A DNA stretch of 64,000 bases from Streptomyces sp. NRRL S-340 (GCF_000720185.1 NZ_JOIY01000036.1:62001-126000), one strand, 5' to 3'; counted from the stretch's first letter, positions 39,746 through 48,380 are shown. The notes: generated by a model not told the origin, from the sequence alone. Numbers and translations: made by a program.

Positions 39746-39860
39746 GCGACCGGGCCGCCCGCCGCGTACTCCGTGACCGCCGGGCGACCGGGCGGCCCGC
39801 CGCGTACTCCGTGACGCCGGGCGACCGGACGGCCCGCCGCGTACTCCGTGACCGCTCCGG
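39746..39860. repeat. Three tandem copies of a 37/38-bp unit
   Basis: Units begin at 39746, 39784 and 39821, each reading GCGACCGGGCGGCCCGCCGC, then GTACTCCGTGACCGCCGG with one or two changes. They lie between the convergent dapD and dapA genes, just after the dapA stop (39874). The unit contains the palindrome GGGCGGCCC-like core. No gene is supported in 39562-39873. Confidence 0.85.
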
Positions 39861-39873
39861 GCGTCCAGCGGGG

Positions 39874-40803
39874 TCAGGGCGCCGACGCCAGGAGCCGTTC
39901 GCAGGCCGCAAGCAGGCCGCCGACCGTCGCCCGGTCCGCGGGGCGCAGGGGCGCGCGGACCGGGCCCGCGGGCAGCCCGAGCGCATTGAGCAGGCCCTTG
40001 ACGGTGACCGCGCCCGGCAGTCCCGCGTTCATCGTCGACTCGACCAGTTCCATGGCCTGTTGCTGCAGCCGGGCGGCGCGCGCCGTGTCGCCCGCGTCGA
40101 ACGCGTCCAGGACGGCGCGCAGTCGGCCGGGGACGACGTTCGCGACCGTGCTCACGTATCCCGCACCGCCGACCGCGTAGAGGGCGAGGTTGTGCTCGTC
40201 GCAGCCCGCGTAGAACGCCAAGTCGGTGCGTGCCAGCAGCTTCTGGACGCCGAGGAAGTCGTAGGAGCAGTCCTTGACGGCGACGATGCGCGGGTGCGCG
40301 GCCAGTCGCAGCAGCGTCGTGGCCTCGATGCGGGTGCCGGTGCGGGCCGGGATGTCGTAGAGCACGACGGGCAGCCCCGAGGCGTCCGCGACCGTGCGGA
40401 AGTGCGCCTCGACCGCGTCCTGCGGCGGTCTGCTGTAGTACGGCGTCACCACCAGCACCGCGTCGGCACCGGCCTTCTCGGCGGCCAGGGTGAGTTCGAC
40501 GGTGTGCCGGGTGTCGGCCGTGCCCACGCCCGCGACGAGCGTGGCCCGGTCCCCGACGGCCTCCCGGACGGCGCGGACCAGGTCCGCCTTCTCGGCGTCC
40601 GTGGTGGTCGGCGACTCGCCGGTGGTGCCGTTCAGGACGAGCCCGTCGCACCCCTCGCTCACCAGGCGGTCGGCCAGGCGTCCGGCGCCGTCCAGGTCGA
40701 GGGCGCCCGACGGGGTGAAGGGCGTGACCATGGCGCACAGGGTGCGGCCGACGGGGCGGGCGGGTTCACCGGCACCCGGTGTGCTCTTCGCGATCGTCGT
40801 CAT
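39874..40803 (-). CDS. dapA: 4-hydroxy-tetrahydrodipicolinate synthase family protein
   Basis: 309-residue DapA-family TIM barrel condensing pyruvate with aspartate semialdehyde. Key motifs: LVLNGTTGESPTTT (threonine triad), VVTPYYSRPPQ, the Tyr in VLYDIPARTGTR and the Schiff-base Lys in IVAVKDCSYD. Start ATG 40803; a GTG at 40839 would add 12 residues. Its position facing dapD supports a lysine-pathway role, though streptomycetes carry several DapA paralogues and one may not be the housekeeping copy. Confidence 0.88.
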   Translation of the reverse strand: MTTIAKSTPGAGEPARPVGRTLCAMVTPFTPSGALDLDGAGRLADRLVSEGCDGLVLNGTTGESPTTTDAEKADLVRAVREAVGDRATLVAGVGTADTRHTVELTLAAEKAGADAVLVVTPYYSRPPQDAVEAHFRTVADASGLPVVLYDIPARTGTRIEATTLLRLAAHPRIVAVKDCSYDFLGVQKLLARTDLAFYAGCDEHNLALYAVGGAGYVSTVANVVPGRLRAVLDAFDAGDTARAARLQQQAMELVESTMNAGLPGAVTVKGLLNALGLPAGPVRAPLRPADRATVGGLLAACERLLASAP

Positions 40804-40960
40804 GGAGGTAGTCTCGGCCGACCCTTCATGAAGCTCCACTTAATTCTTCTACGGGGAATTGGTAAGCAATGCTGGAACGAAGGTGTGCTGTGTCCAAAGT
40901 CCGCCGTTTGGGTCACCATGGGTGGTGAAGGTCACTGACCGGCAGCTCATGGGAGGCGTC

Positions 40961-41110
40961 ATGAAGCTCGGCAAGGCACTGGCCACCGGAGTCGCGCAGG
41001 AGGAGGAGCAGCCGCGGCCGGCTGAGGAGGAGACTCCCGCAGAGGCCGTCCGGGTCCCGGAGGAGACACCGGCCGCCACCGCGCCCGAAGAGGTCCCGGC
41101 CGCCCGATGA
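40961..41110 (+). CDS. 49-residue acidic peptide
   Basis: Starts MKLGKALATGVAQEEEQPRP and continues as a Glu/Ala/Pro-rich tail (VPEETPAATAPEEVPAAR). The ATG follows GGGAGG at good spacing, and the stop overlaps the next ATG (ATGA), which argues for real translation. No known domain. The first 12 residues are basic/hydrophobic and the rest is likely disordered. Confidence 0.6.
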   Translation: MKLGKALATGVAQEEEQPRPAEEETPAEAVRVPEETPAATAPEEVPAAR

Positions 41111-41850
41111 GGCTGCGGCTGCCGACGGAACACCCGACGGAGCCGCCGACCGGTTACAAGATCGCCCACCCGGTGCTGTCGCGGGACGGCACCCGGGCCG
41201 GGTTCACCGGAGTGTCGCTCGGCGGTGCGCTGCCGTACGGCGTCGTCGCGGACGCCGGCTGCGTCTACGGCCGCCGGCACCGGCCGCCCGCCCGGCTCTG
41301 CGACTGCGGTTTCCACTGCGTGCACGAACGCGCCGCCGCGCAGGCACTGTTGTGCACCGCCGAGCACCGGTCCGCGGTGCTCCTGGAGGTGTCCGTCCTC
41401 GGCGCCTACATCCGCTTCGAACGCGGGTACCGCTATGCCCGCCAGCGGGTGCGGACGATGACGGTCGGACCCTGCGCGTGCGGCGCGCCCGCCACCGCGC
41501 TGGCCGACGCGGGCTGGGGCCGGCCCGGCCGGCGGGCCCTGGCCGCCGCCTGCGCGGGCTGCGTGCGGGGCCGTACGGCCCTGACCCTCACCGGGTTCGC
41601 CCGGCTGGCCGGGGACGGCCTGCGGGTCCTCGCCGAACCCGGCCCGGCGGTGGTGGCCGGTCAGGCCGCCCCGACCGCCGCGGGCCGTCCGGCGGGCCTC
41701 GCGGACGCGGCCGGTCCGGACGGCCGCGAAGGCCCGGGCTTGCCCGAACTCGTCGCGGAAGCCGCCCTGTTGCAGGCCCGGCTCGACTGGTTCCAGACCC
41801 AGCTGGCCCTGCTCGGCGAGCGCGGCCCGGGCGGCACGGGCCAGGGGTAG
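41107..41850 (+). CDS. Cys-rich conserved protein of unknown function
   Basis: 247 residues. After an N-terminal PTGYKIAHPVLSRDGTRAGF comes a cluster of potential metal ligands: CDCGFHCVH (about 67-75), CACGAP (about 119-124) and CAGC (about 143-146). The pattern looks like a zinc-binding fold that I cannot assign. A Pro/Ala-rich linker and a Leu-rich helix (AALLQARLDWFQTQLALLG) end the protein. Coupled to the acidic peptide gene upstream. Confidence 0.65.
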   Translation: MRLRLPTEHPTEPPTGYKIAHPVLSRDGTRAGFTGVSLGGALPYGVVADAGCVYGRRHRPPARLCDCGFHCVHERAAAQALLCTAEHRSAVLLEVSVLGAYIRFERGYRYARQRVRTMTVGPCACGAPATALADAGWGRPGRRALAAACAGCVRGRTALTLTGFARLAGDGLRVLAEPGPAVVAGQAAPTAAGRPAGLADAAGPDGREGPGLPELVAEAALLQARLDWFQTQLALLGERGPGGTGQG

Positions 41851-41903
41851 CGGAGGCGTCCACGGGTACCCGGCCCTCCCGGACCGAGAGGAGGCGGGAC
41901 ACC

Positions 41904-42356
41904 GTGACCGGGACCATCGATGCCAGACCTGTCCGCGCGCGGCACCCTGTGGCGGGCGACCGCCCGGCGCACGACCGGTCGGTGGGCGAACTCGTCCACG
42001 ACGCCACCGAACAGCTCTCCCTGCTCGCACGGCAGGAAGTCGCCCTCGCCAAGGAGGAGCTGACCGTCAAGGGGCGGCGCATGGGGCGCGGCGGCGGACT
42101 GCTGGGCGCGGCGGGCGCACTCGCGTACGTGGGGGTGTTCGCGCTCGCCGGGACGGGTGTGGCGGCGCTCGCGCTGGTGCTGCCCGTGTGGGCCGCCGCG
42201 CTCATCGTGACCGGCGTGCTGTTCGCGCTCGCGGGCCTGCTGGCCCTGACCGGACGCGCCCAGTTGCGGCGCGCCGGACCGCCCACACCGCAGCAGGCGC
42301 TCGGCAGCGTCAAGGCGGACGTCGAGGAACTCAAGGAAAGGGCACACCACCGATGA
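41904..42356 (+). CDS. Phage-holin-family/DUF1469 membrane protein
   Basis: 150 residues with two adjacent transmembrane helices (LLGAAGALAYVGVFALAGTG and ALIVTGVLFALAGLLALTG), preceded by an amphipathic SVGELVHDATEQLSLLARQE helix typical of the actinobacterial holin-superfamily III (PF07332) proteins. The GTG at 41904 follows GAGGAGG. The name is historical; no lysis role is implied. It overlaps the next gene (ATGA). Confidence 0.88.
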   Translation: MTGTIDARPVRARHPVAGDRPAHDRSVGELVHDATEQLSLLARQEVALAKEELTVKGRRMGRGGGLLGAAGALAYVGVFALAGTGVAALALVLPVWAAALIVTGVLFALAGLLALTGRAQLRRAGPPTPQQALGSVKADVEELKERAHHR

Positions 42357-42766
42357 CCGACGGCAGGCAGGGGGCGGCCGGCGGGGCCGCGCGGGCCCTG
42401 GGAGCGAAGGGGCCGGACGAACTGCGCCGGCAGATCGAGCAGACCAGGACCCGGCTCGGTGACACCGTCGAGGAACTGGCGGCGAAGGCCGACGTCAAGG
42501 GCCGCACGAGGGCCCGCGCGGCCGACCTGCGGGACCGCGCCGGGGCGATGAGCGTCCAGATGCGCAGCGGTGCCGCGCAGGCCGGGCACCGCGCCGAGGA
42601 ACGGGCCGCCCAGGCGCTGCGGCGCACACGGCAGTCCGCCGGCCGGCCGGTGAGCGACGCCGCCCGCGCCTGCCGCCGCCATCCGCGCCCGCTGCTGATC
42701 CTGGGCGCGGCGGGAATGGTCGCGCTGACGGCGGGACTGCTGCGGCGGCGGCGCGCGCACAACTGA
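42353..42766 (+). CDS. DUF3618 protein
   Basis: 137 residues. The conserved DUF3618 core is GPDELRRQIEQTRTRLGDTV, then EELAAKADVKGR; a single C-terminal helix (LLILGAAGMVALTAGLL) followed by RRRR anchors it. It usually sits with holin-family genes, as here. Function unknown; likely a membrane-surface protein in a stress or envelope setting. Confidence 0.88.
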   Translation: MTDGRQGAAGGAARALGAKGPDELRRQIEQTRTRLGDTVEELAAKADVKGRTRARAADLRDRAGAMSVQMRSGAAQAGHRAEERAAQALRRTRQSAGRPVSDAARACRRHPRPLLILGAAGMVALTAGLLRRRRAHN

Positions 42767-42779
42767 GAGGACGCTGCGT

Positions 42780-43700
42780 ACGGCCGAGGTGCGGCGCGCC
42801 ACGAGCGAGTGGCGCGCCGCCCACGTGCGCCGGGGCGCGCGTGGGCGGCGCGGGCGGCAGGAGGGGCGGCGGCGTGCCGTACCGGACACCGCTCGCGGAA
42901 GGGGCACCCCGCCCGGATACGGCTTGGTGCGTGGATACGGCTGGTACGCGCAGAGGGCCGGCGCGGGCACGGCCCGCGCGCCGAGAGGGCCGGCGCGCGG
43001 ATACGGCTGGTACGCGGCACGGCCCGCTCGCCGGGCAGGGCCGGGCTGGGTGCTCGGGTACCGCTGGTACGCGGGTACGGTCCGCTCGCGGGCGGGGCTG
43101 GTGTGCTCGGGTACGGCCCCGCGCGCGGACAGGGTTGCCCGCGCGGAGACGGGCCGTCCCCGGATACGGTCCGCTCGCGGGCGGGGCTGGTGTGCTCGGG
43201 TACGGCCCCGCGCGCGGACAGGGTTGCCTCGCGGGGACGGCTGGTACGCGGCACGGCCCGCTCGCGGACGGGCTGGTAGCGGACACGGTCCGCGCGCGGA
43301 CAGGGTTGCCCGCGCGGAGACGGGCCGTCCCCGGATACGGCCCGCTCGCGGACGGGGCTGGTCCCGCGCGCGGTCAGGGTTGCCCGCGAAGACGGCCGTC
43401 CCCGGATACGGTCCGCGCGCCGACACGGACCGCGCTCTGGCCGCCGGGTGGTTCCGGTTCCGCCAGGGTGCGGTGCCGGGTGGGCCACGTACGTGTCCCT
43501 CGCGTTCGTGCTCCGGGGCCCGCGCTGCCCGTCCTCGTCGGCGCGGGGTGGCTTCAGTCTGGGCTCGCGGGGCGGTGCGGTGGGCGCGGGGGTCGTGCTC
43601 CGGTGGGGCGGTGCCGCGGCACGCGGGTCGCGCCCGGTGGGGCGGTGCCGCGCGGAGCAGGGGTTGACCTCGACTTTGGTTGAGGTCCGAGAGTGGGGGA
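42780..43700. repeat. About 0.9-kb gene-free, GC-rich repeat tract
   Basis: Variations of GGATACGG, GGTACGCG, CCCGCTCGCGG and GGACAGGGTTGCC recur throughout. The clearest unit is a 62-bp exact repeat at 43078-43139 and 43167-43228 (89-bp period); another block of about 49 bp at 43121 recurs at 43292. All frames on both strands stay open for long stretches because of base composition; none has a credible start, ribosome site or known domain, so I call no gene. Confidence 0.8.
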
Positions 43701-43758
43701 CGCCCCGGTCGGACGCCGTGCCGTCCGCCGTCTCCCGCGAGCATGGAGGCCCGCTCAG

Positions 43759-44475
43759 ATGATGTCCGTACCCCGTACGACCCGCCGTACCACCGCGCAC
43801 CCCGTCCTCACCGACCCGCGCGTGGGCGCGCCCCTCTTCAGCACGTGGCGGGTGGGAACCCCCGAGCGGCAGCGGCAGACCGTCGAGGCCATCGCCGAGA
43901 CCTGGACCCGCCGCCCCTGGCCCGCCCGCGACCTGCTCTCGTACCACGTCTACACCGGCGAGGACGGCTCCACGCTGCTCCACCACTCGCAGTGGGCGAG
44001 CGAGCAGGCGTTCGAGGCGTTCGTGAAGACCCACCGGGAGGAGCGGGTCGACGAGATCGACACCGCCGTCCCCGGCATCGAGCGGGTGCGGCTCGGCCGC
44101 TACCGGTACCACCGCGGTTCCGTCGGCCGTCCCGGACGGGTGCCCGGGAGCATCGTGATCGTGGACGTCGAGTTCGACGGCCCCGACCCCGGCCGGCAGC
44201 GCGCCTGGGCCGACGCGGTCCTCGAGGCCCTGGACGGGGAGCCGGACCCGCACCCCGGCGGGATCGCCGCCCACTTCCACCTGAGCACCGACGGCACACG
44301 GGTCCTGAACTACGCCGAGTGGGAGAGCGCCCGGGCGCACCGGGAAGCACTCGCGGCCCCGGGCGACGGCGTCGGGTCACCGACCGGACAGTGGAAGCGC
44401 GTCCAGACCTGGCCCGGCATCAAGAGCAGCACCGTCAGCCGCTACGAGCACGCGCTCGGGCTCGTCCCCGCCTGA
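43759..44475 (+). CDS. Protein with two antibiotic-biosynthesis-monooxygenase (ABM) domains
   Basis: 238 residues forming two ABM-like ferredoxin folds: FSTWRVGTPERQRQTVEAIA .. LLHHSQWASEQAFEAF in the first half, and SIVIVDVEFDGPDPGRQRAW .. RVLNYAEWESARAHREAL in the second. Such domains dimerise in monooxygenases that oxidise polyketide quinones without cofactor, but many are of unknown role. The ATG at 43759 is 9 nt after GGAGG. No biosynthetic cluster surrounds it. Confidence 0.85.
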   Translation: MMSVPRTTRRTTAHPVLTDPRVGAPLFSTWRVGTPERQRQTVEAIAETWTRRPWPARDLLSYHVYTGEDGSTLLHHSQWASEQAFEAFVKTHREERVDEIDTAVPGIERVRLGRYRYHRGSVGRPGRVPGSIVIVDVEFDGPDPGRQRAWADAVLEALDGEPDPHPGGIAAHFHLSTDGTRVLNYAEWESARAHREALAAPGDGVGSPTGQWKRVQTWPGIKSSTVSRYEHALGLVPA

Positions 44476-44492
44476 AGCCGGCCGGCCCGGCC

Positions 44493-44520
44493 GCGGCCGG
44501 GCGCGTCGCCGCCCGGCCGC
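44493..44520. terminator. Bidirectional terminator between ABM gene and nuclease
   Basis: GCGGCCGGGCG (44493-44503) pairs with its reverse complement at 44510-44520 over 6 nt, between two converging stop codons. Confidence 0.75.
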
Positions 44521-44529
44521 AGCCGCCCG

Positions 44530-46365
44530 CTACGGGCGCAGCCGCAGCACCTGCGGGTCGTGGTCGCTGATCTGGTCGTGGAACTCGGAGTTGATGTGCA
44601 CGCTGTCGTAGTCGAAGCGGTGGCCGTGCCGGATCGAGGGGCTGATCAGGATCTGGTCCAGGACCTGCGCGTTGCCCTGGTAGTCGTACGTGTACCGCTC
44701 GCTCCTGGGCAGCGACTTGATCGCCGACCACAGCTCGCCGCGGCCCTCCAGGATCTGCGCGGTGCCGGAGAACTCGAAGTCGTTGATGTCACCGAGGGCG
44801 ATCACGTCCGCGTTCCGCTGGACCTTCAGGATGTCCTTGACGAAGGAGTTCACCTCGGCGGCCTGGAGGTGGCGCTGCGTCTCCGAGCCGCGCACCGGCG
44901 GCTGGTACTGCGAGGTCAGCCCCTGGTCGCCGCCCTTGGACGCGAAGTGGTTGGCGATCACGAAGACCGTGCGGCCGTGGAAGACGAACTCGCCCGCCAG
45001 CGGCTTGCGGCTGGACTTCCAGGCCCCGCTCGCCGGGTCGACGCGGCCCGGGGAGGCGGTCAGGGCGGCCTTGCCGTGCACCCGGGTGACGCCGACGGCG
45101 GTGGTGGAGTCACCGCCGGGGCGGTCGGTGAAGGAGACCCGGGCCGGGTTGAACAGGAAGGCCTGGCGGATGTTGCCGCCGGGCTCGCCGCCGTCCTGGT
45201 CGTCGACCGGGTCGATGGAGCGCCACTCGTACCGCGGGCCGCCCGCCGCGACGATCGCGTCGATCAGTTTGGTCATCGTCACGCCCGCGGTGACCGTGCC
45301 GTCGTCGGTGGCGCCGTTGTCGTCCTGGATCTCCTCCAGCGACACGATGTCGGGCGAGCGCAGGTTGTGCACGATCGCCGAGGCGTGCGCCGCGAAGGTG
45401 GTGTCGGACGGGTCCAGGTTCTCCACGTTGTAGGTGGCCACCGCCAGCTCGCCACGGGACTGCGCGCGGGTCGTCTCGCGCCGCAGACCGCCGCTCTCCA
45501 GCGTGCCGAGCCGGTCGGCGACCAGCGTGTAGCCGCCGAACTGGTTGTAGTCCAGCGGGCCGGTGGTGGCGCCCGCGAGGGTGTCCCCGACGTCCGCCAC
45601 GGGGAAGCCGGCGGTGGGGCCCAGCGACTGGATCTGGAGCCGGCCGGTGTTCTGGGAGTCGTAGGAGCCGTAGACCGTGCCGCCGCGCCGGGTGGCGTGC
45701 TCGTGCGGCTTCACCGTCACCCACAGCTCGGTGTACGGGTCGGTGGCGGTGACCACGCGGGCGTCCTGGACCTGGACGTTCATGCCCTCCAGCGACTCGT
45801 AGCGGTCCAGGGCGTAGTGATCGGGGCGCAGCGGCAGGGCGTTGACCGAGCCGTTCGCCGCGCTGTCGCCGGCCGGGGCGTAGGCCGCGGGCACCGACTC
45901 CGCGTCGAGGACGACCGGGGCCGGGACGGCGTTGCCGGCGGAGAGCACGGTGACGGCGGGCTTGGTGATCTCGGTGACCGACTGGTTGCCCGAGGAGGTG
46001 CCGCCGGGGACGTACTCGGAGACCGTGCCGGTGACCGTCACCGAGTCGCCCACGGCCGCCTTCGGGGCGGAGCTGGTGAAGACGAAGACGCCCTCGCTCG
46101 TGGCCGGGTCCGCGTCCGGGTCGGGGTCCTGCATCCAGAAGCCCTTCGAGGAGCCGTAGGTACGGACCCCGGTGACGATTCCGGCCACGTCGGAGACCTT
46201 CTGGCCGGCGTACGGGGAGATCCGGGTGGTGCCCTGGATGTCATGGATGCGCACTGAGTCCGCGTGCGCGGGCGCGGGGAGCACGATCATCTGGGTGACC
46301 GCCGCCGCGGAGCAGACGGCGGCGACGGTCAGCGCGGCCAGCCGCGCGGAAGACTTGCTGGGCAA
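44530..46365 (-). CDS. Secreted ExeM/NucH-type extracellular endonuclease
   Basis: 611-residue exported nuclease. A Sec signal peptide (LAALTVAAVCSAAAV .. APAHA) is followed by an OB-like domain (VAGIVTGVRTYGSSKGFWMQ) and the DNase I-like endonuclease/exonuclease/phosphatase fold with catalytic motifs TYNVENL, SLEEIQDD, IANHFASKGGD, ALGDINDF and SDHDPQ. It starts with TTG at 46365, 6 nt after GGAGGG. Likely degrades extracellular DNA for phosphate or nutrient recycling. Confidence 0.93.
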   Translation of the reverse strand: MPSKSSARLAALTVAAVCSAAAVTQMIVLPAPAHADSVRIHDIQGTTRISPYAGQKVSDVAGIVTGVRTYGSSKGFWMQDPDPDADPATSEGVFVFTSSAPKAAVGDSVTVTGTVSEYVPGGTSSGNQSVTEITKPAVTVLSAGNAVPAPVVLDAESVPAAYAPAGDSAANGSVNALPLRPDHYALDRYESLEGMNVQVQDARVVTATDPYTELWVTVKPHEHATRRGGTVYGSYDSQNTGRLQIQSLGPTAGFPVADVGDTLAGATTGPLDYNQFGGYTLVADRLGTLESGGLRRETTRAQSRGELAVATYNVENLDPSDTTFAAHASAIVHNLRSPDIVSLEEIQDDNGATDDGTVTAGVTMTKLIDAIVAAGGPRYEWRSIDPVDDQDGGEPGGNIRQAFLFNPARVSFTDRPGGDSTTAVGVTRVHGKAALTASPGRVDPASGAWKSSRKPLAGEFVFHGRTVFVIANHFASKGGDQGLTSQYQPPVRGSETQRHLQAAEVNSFVKDILKVQRNADVIALGDINDFEFSGTAQILEGRGELWSAIKSLPRSERYTYDYQGNAQVLDQILISPSIRHGHRFDYDSVHINSEFHDQISDHDPQVLRLRP

Positions 46366-46671
46366 CGGAATCCCTCCGGGGACGTACAGGAGCGCCGGGA
46401 CGAGGGTGGTGCGTGGAACCGGACGCCGCGACCGGCGGGCGGCGCGGCGCGCAGAGCGGTCGGTGAACAGCTGCCCCCCGAATTTCTACGCGCGTCAATC
46501 TCCTGCGCGGCCAGGGTGGTTGTCAAGGTTTCGGCCATGTACGCGAGGGGTCCGGCAGATGAACCGGTCGGCATGGGTGGAAATCCGTCTAGGCTGAGCG
46601 GTTGAGTCGTCAGGCTTTTTCGGCCCGGGGGGCGCGCACCCCCGGCCACCAGGTCCTAGGAGAACCAGTCG
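46366..46671. promoter_or_regulatory. Divergent promoter region, nuclease / 46.7-kb gene
   Basis: 306 bp without a gene. TAGGCT at 46589-46594 is a possible -10 for the rightward gene. CCGGGGG/CCCCCGG around 46625-46645 can form a leader hairpin, and TAGGAGAACC precedes the ATG at 46672. Confidence 0.35.
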
Positions 46672-48141
46672 ATGTCAGACACGTCCCCGCTGCCGCCGGT
46701 GCGGCTGGCTTCCGAACCGGAACTGGCCCGGGACGCCCTCGCCACCCCGCTCCTGTCCCGGGCCGCCCGGCTCGCCCGGTGGGCCGGACCCGCGACCCGG
46801 GTCGACGCCGGCGGCGCGCTGGTGCCGGAGCAACTGCCCGCCGCCGCCGGGGAACTGGGGCTCGACGGCGACGACGCGGCGGCCTGGGCGAGCGAGGCGT
46901 GGCGGCTGGCCGTCGACACCGGGCTCGTCGAGATCACCGACGAGGAGGAGGGCACCGTCACGGCGGGCGCGGAACTGCGGCTGCTCACCGGCGGCTCCCC
47001 GCACGACGTGCTCACCGTCTGGCTGTCCGCGCTGGACGCGGTCCTGGCCGACGCGAGCGTGCCCGACCTGGACGGCCTGATCGACGCGATGGACGAGGGC
47101 GGCGCCGTCGACCTCTCCACGCTGGACTGGGACCCGCAGGCCGAGGCGGAGTTCCTGGACGGGGTGCTCGCCAACCTGTACCTGCTCACCGTCGGCGAGG
47201 AGGGCCCCGCCGGCGCTCCCGTGCCGCTGCCCGCGCTCGCCGCCTCCATGATCGTGCCCAGCGACATGGGGGAGCCCACCGACGACATACTGGAACAGGT
47301 CTCCGACGCGATGATGCGGCTGGACGACCAGTTCCGGCTGCTGGAGCCGGTCGGGCTCGTCGACTACCGGCCGGTGGACGAGGCCCTTCTGGAGGACACC
47401 GGGGAGGCCGCGGACGGCGAGGGCGCGGAGCGGACGGGGGAGGCCGCCGGGACGCCGGTGACCGACGACGAGGTGGAGGTCGCCCGGTACGGCATGGTGC
47501 GGCTCACCCCGCTCGGCCTGTACGGCATGCGCGCCCGGCTCCTGGAGGCCGGCCACGACGCCCCGGCCGTCGGCGACCTCGCGGACAAGGGAGCGGACGC
47601 GCTGCTCGACGGCACCGCCGCCTTCCCGCCCGCCGCCACGCACGCCGAGACCGAGCAGTGGCTGGCGCGCCGCGAACCCCTGGCCGCCGCCCGCGAACTG
47701 CTCGCCGCGGCGCGCGGCACGGACGCCGGGGCCCCGCTGCGCCGTCTGCGCTGCCAGCAGGCGCTGTCCCTGGTGGGCGCCGTGGCCGAACCGGCGCTGC
47801 GCGAGGTGCTCGACGACGCCGAACTGGGCGGTCTCGCCCGGGTCTGGCTGACCGAGCGCGGCCTTCCCGACGTGCCCCCGCCGACCCAGGACATGATCTT
47901 CTGGCTCACCATCGACACCGTGGCCGCGCAACTGGCCGCCGAGGGCGAGTCCGACGAACTGCACGCACTGGTGCAGGGCCTCGCCGAGCAGCACAGCGGG
48001 TTCTTCGCCGCGGCCTGGCGGGTGGACCACCCGCGGACTGCGGACGTCCTGGAGGCCATGGGACGGCTGCACCCCGACAAGAAGATCGCGAAGGAGGCCC
48101 GCAAGGCGGCCTTCAAGGCGCGCTCCGCACAGGGCGGTTGA
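46672..48141 (+). CDS. Conserved actinobacterial protein of unknown function
   Basis: 489 residues, acidic and Ala/Leu-rich, mostly helical, with no signal or membrane span. It begins LPPVRLASEPELARDALATP and has repeated Leu/Ala helices in the C-terminal half (LRCQQALSLVGAVAEPALRE; LHALVQGLAEQHSGFFAAAW) that suggest a HEAT/TPR-like solenoid. An acidic linker near 240-265 separates two halves. The C-terminus is basic (HPDKKIAKEARKAAFKARS). Similar proteins occur in Streptomyces; I know of no function. It lies immediately upstream of the Y RNA/Ro locus on the same strand. Confidence 0.75.
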   Translation: MSDTSPLPPVRLASEPELARDALATPLLSRAARLARWAGPATRVDAGGALVPEQLPAAAGELGLDGDDAAAWASEAWRLAVDTGLVEITDEEEGTVTAGAELRLLTGGSPHDVLTVWLSALDAVLADASVPDLDGLIDAMDEGGAVDLSTLDWDPQAEAEFLDGVLANLYLLTVGEEGPAGAPVPLPALAASMIVPSDMGEPTDDILEQVSDAMMRLDDQFRLLEPVGLVDYRPVDEALLEDTGEAADGEGAERTGEAAGTPVTDDEVEVARYGMVRLTPLGLYGMRARLLEAGHDAPAVGDLADKGADALLDGTAAFPPAATHAETEQWLARREPLAAARELLAAARGTDAGAPLRRLRCQQALSLVGAVAEPALREVLDDAELGGLARVWLTERGLPDVPPPTQDMIFWLTIDTVAAQLAAEGESDELHALVQGLAEQHSGFFAAAWRVDHPRTADVLEAMGRLHPDKKIAKEARKAAFKARSAQGG

Positions 48142-48182
48142 ACGAACCGGGGCGAACGCCTCCCCGGCCCGAGCACGGGCGA

Positions 48183-48217
48183 GCGGGCCGCGGAACAAAT
48201 TCGTTCGCCCGGCCCGC
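48183..48217. terminator. Inverted repeat after the 46.7-kb gene
   Basis: GCGGGCC (48183-48189) pairs with GGCCCGC (48211-48217); alternatively GGGCGA (48178-48183 region) pairs with TCGCCC. The loop contains GAACAAATTCGTTC, an imperfect LexA-like palindrome. It may terminate the upstream gene or regulate the RNAs that follow. Confidence 0.4.
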
Positions 48218-48228
48218 GGTCTCCCTCC

Positions 48229-48234
48229 TAGAGT
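48229..48234 (+). promoter_or_regulatory. Candidate -10 element for the Y RNA cluster
   Basis: TAGAGT lies 8 bp before the first base-paired nucleotide of the first RNA (48242), the spacing expected for a transcription start at about 48241. No clear -35 is visible 17-18 bp upstream. Confidence 0.45.
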
Positions 48235-48241
48235 GATGCAC

Positions 48242-48380
48242 GTCCAGGTGCGACAGGCAGGACCTACTTCCACTCATCATGGGGAGGCCGCGGGTTCGAA
48301 TCCCGCCACCGGCACCACGCGCCGGTGTAGCTCAGAGGCAGAGCACCACACGTCGGTTCAGCCGCCCTCGATCTCTGGAC
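48242..48380 (+). ncRNA. Y RNA-like RNA 1 (YrlA type, with tRNA-like module)
   Basis: Outer stem GTCCAG/CTGGAC (48242-48247 with 48375-48380). Internal loop GTGCGACA against GCCCTCGATCT. Inner stem GGCAGGACC/GGTTCAGCC (48256-48264 with 48355-48363), with an A-A mismatch after GGC. Then TACTTCC and a permuted tRNA-like module: T-arm GCGGG-TTCGAAT-CCCGC (48290-48306), acceptor strand CACCGGC, cap loop ACCACGC, acceptor strand GCCGGTG (48321-48327), TA, D-arm GCTC-AGAGGCA-GAGC (48330-48344). This is the layout known for bacterial YrlA RNAs that bind Ro/Rsr and mimic tRNA. About 139 nt; exact ends are inferred. Confidence 0.85.

Noticed and set aside
41904..42356. Prophage remnant based on the holin-family name
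   Set aside because: No other phage genes, integrase or attachment site nearby; the family is chromosomal in actinobacteria.
42331..44340. A 669-codon open frame on the minus strand through the repeat tract, with mucin-like Pro/Arg/Ser repeats
   Set aside because: It runs antisense through the DUF3618 and ABM genes. Other frames on both strands are also open over the same DNA, and there is no ribosome site or recognisable domain. It is an effect of high GC and repeats.
48191..48204. LexA (SOS) box at GAACAAATTCGTTC
   Set aside because: The half-sites GAAC/GTTC are separated by 6 bp, not the 4 bp of the actinobacterial LexA box, so I do not call it.
48290..48345. A split or permuted tRNA gene
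   Set aside because: T- and D-arms and acceptor are present, but no anticodon arm exists; the position next to the Ro gene and the enclosing stems fit a YrlA RNA better than a tRNA.
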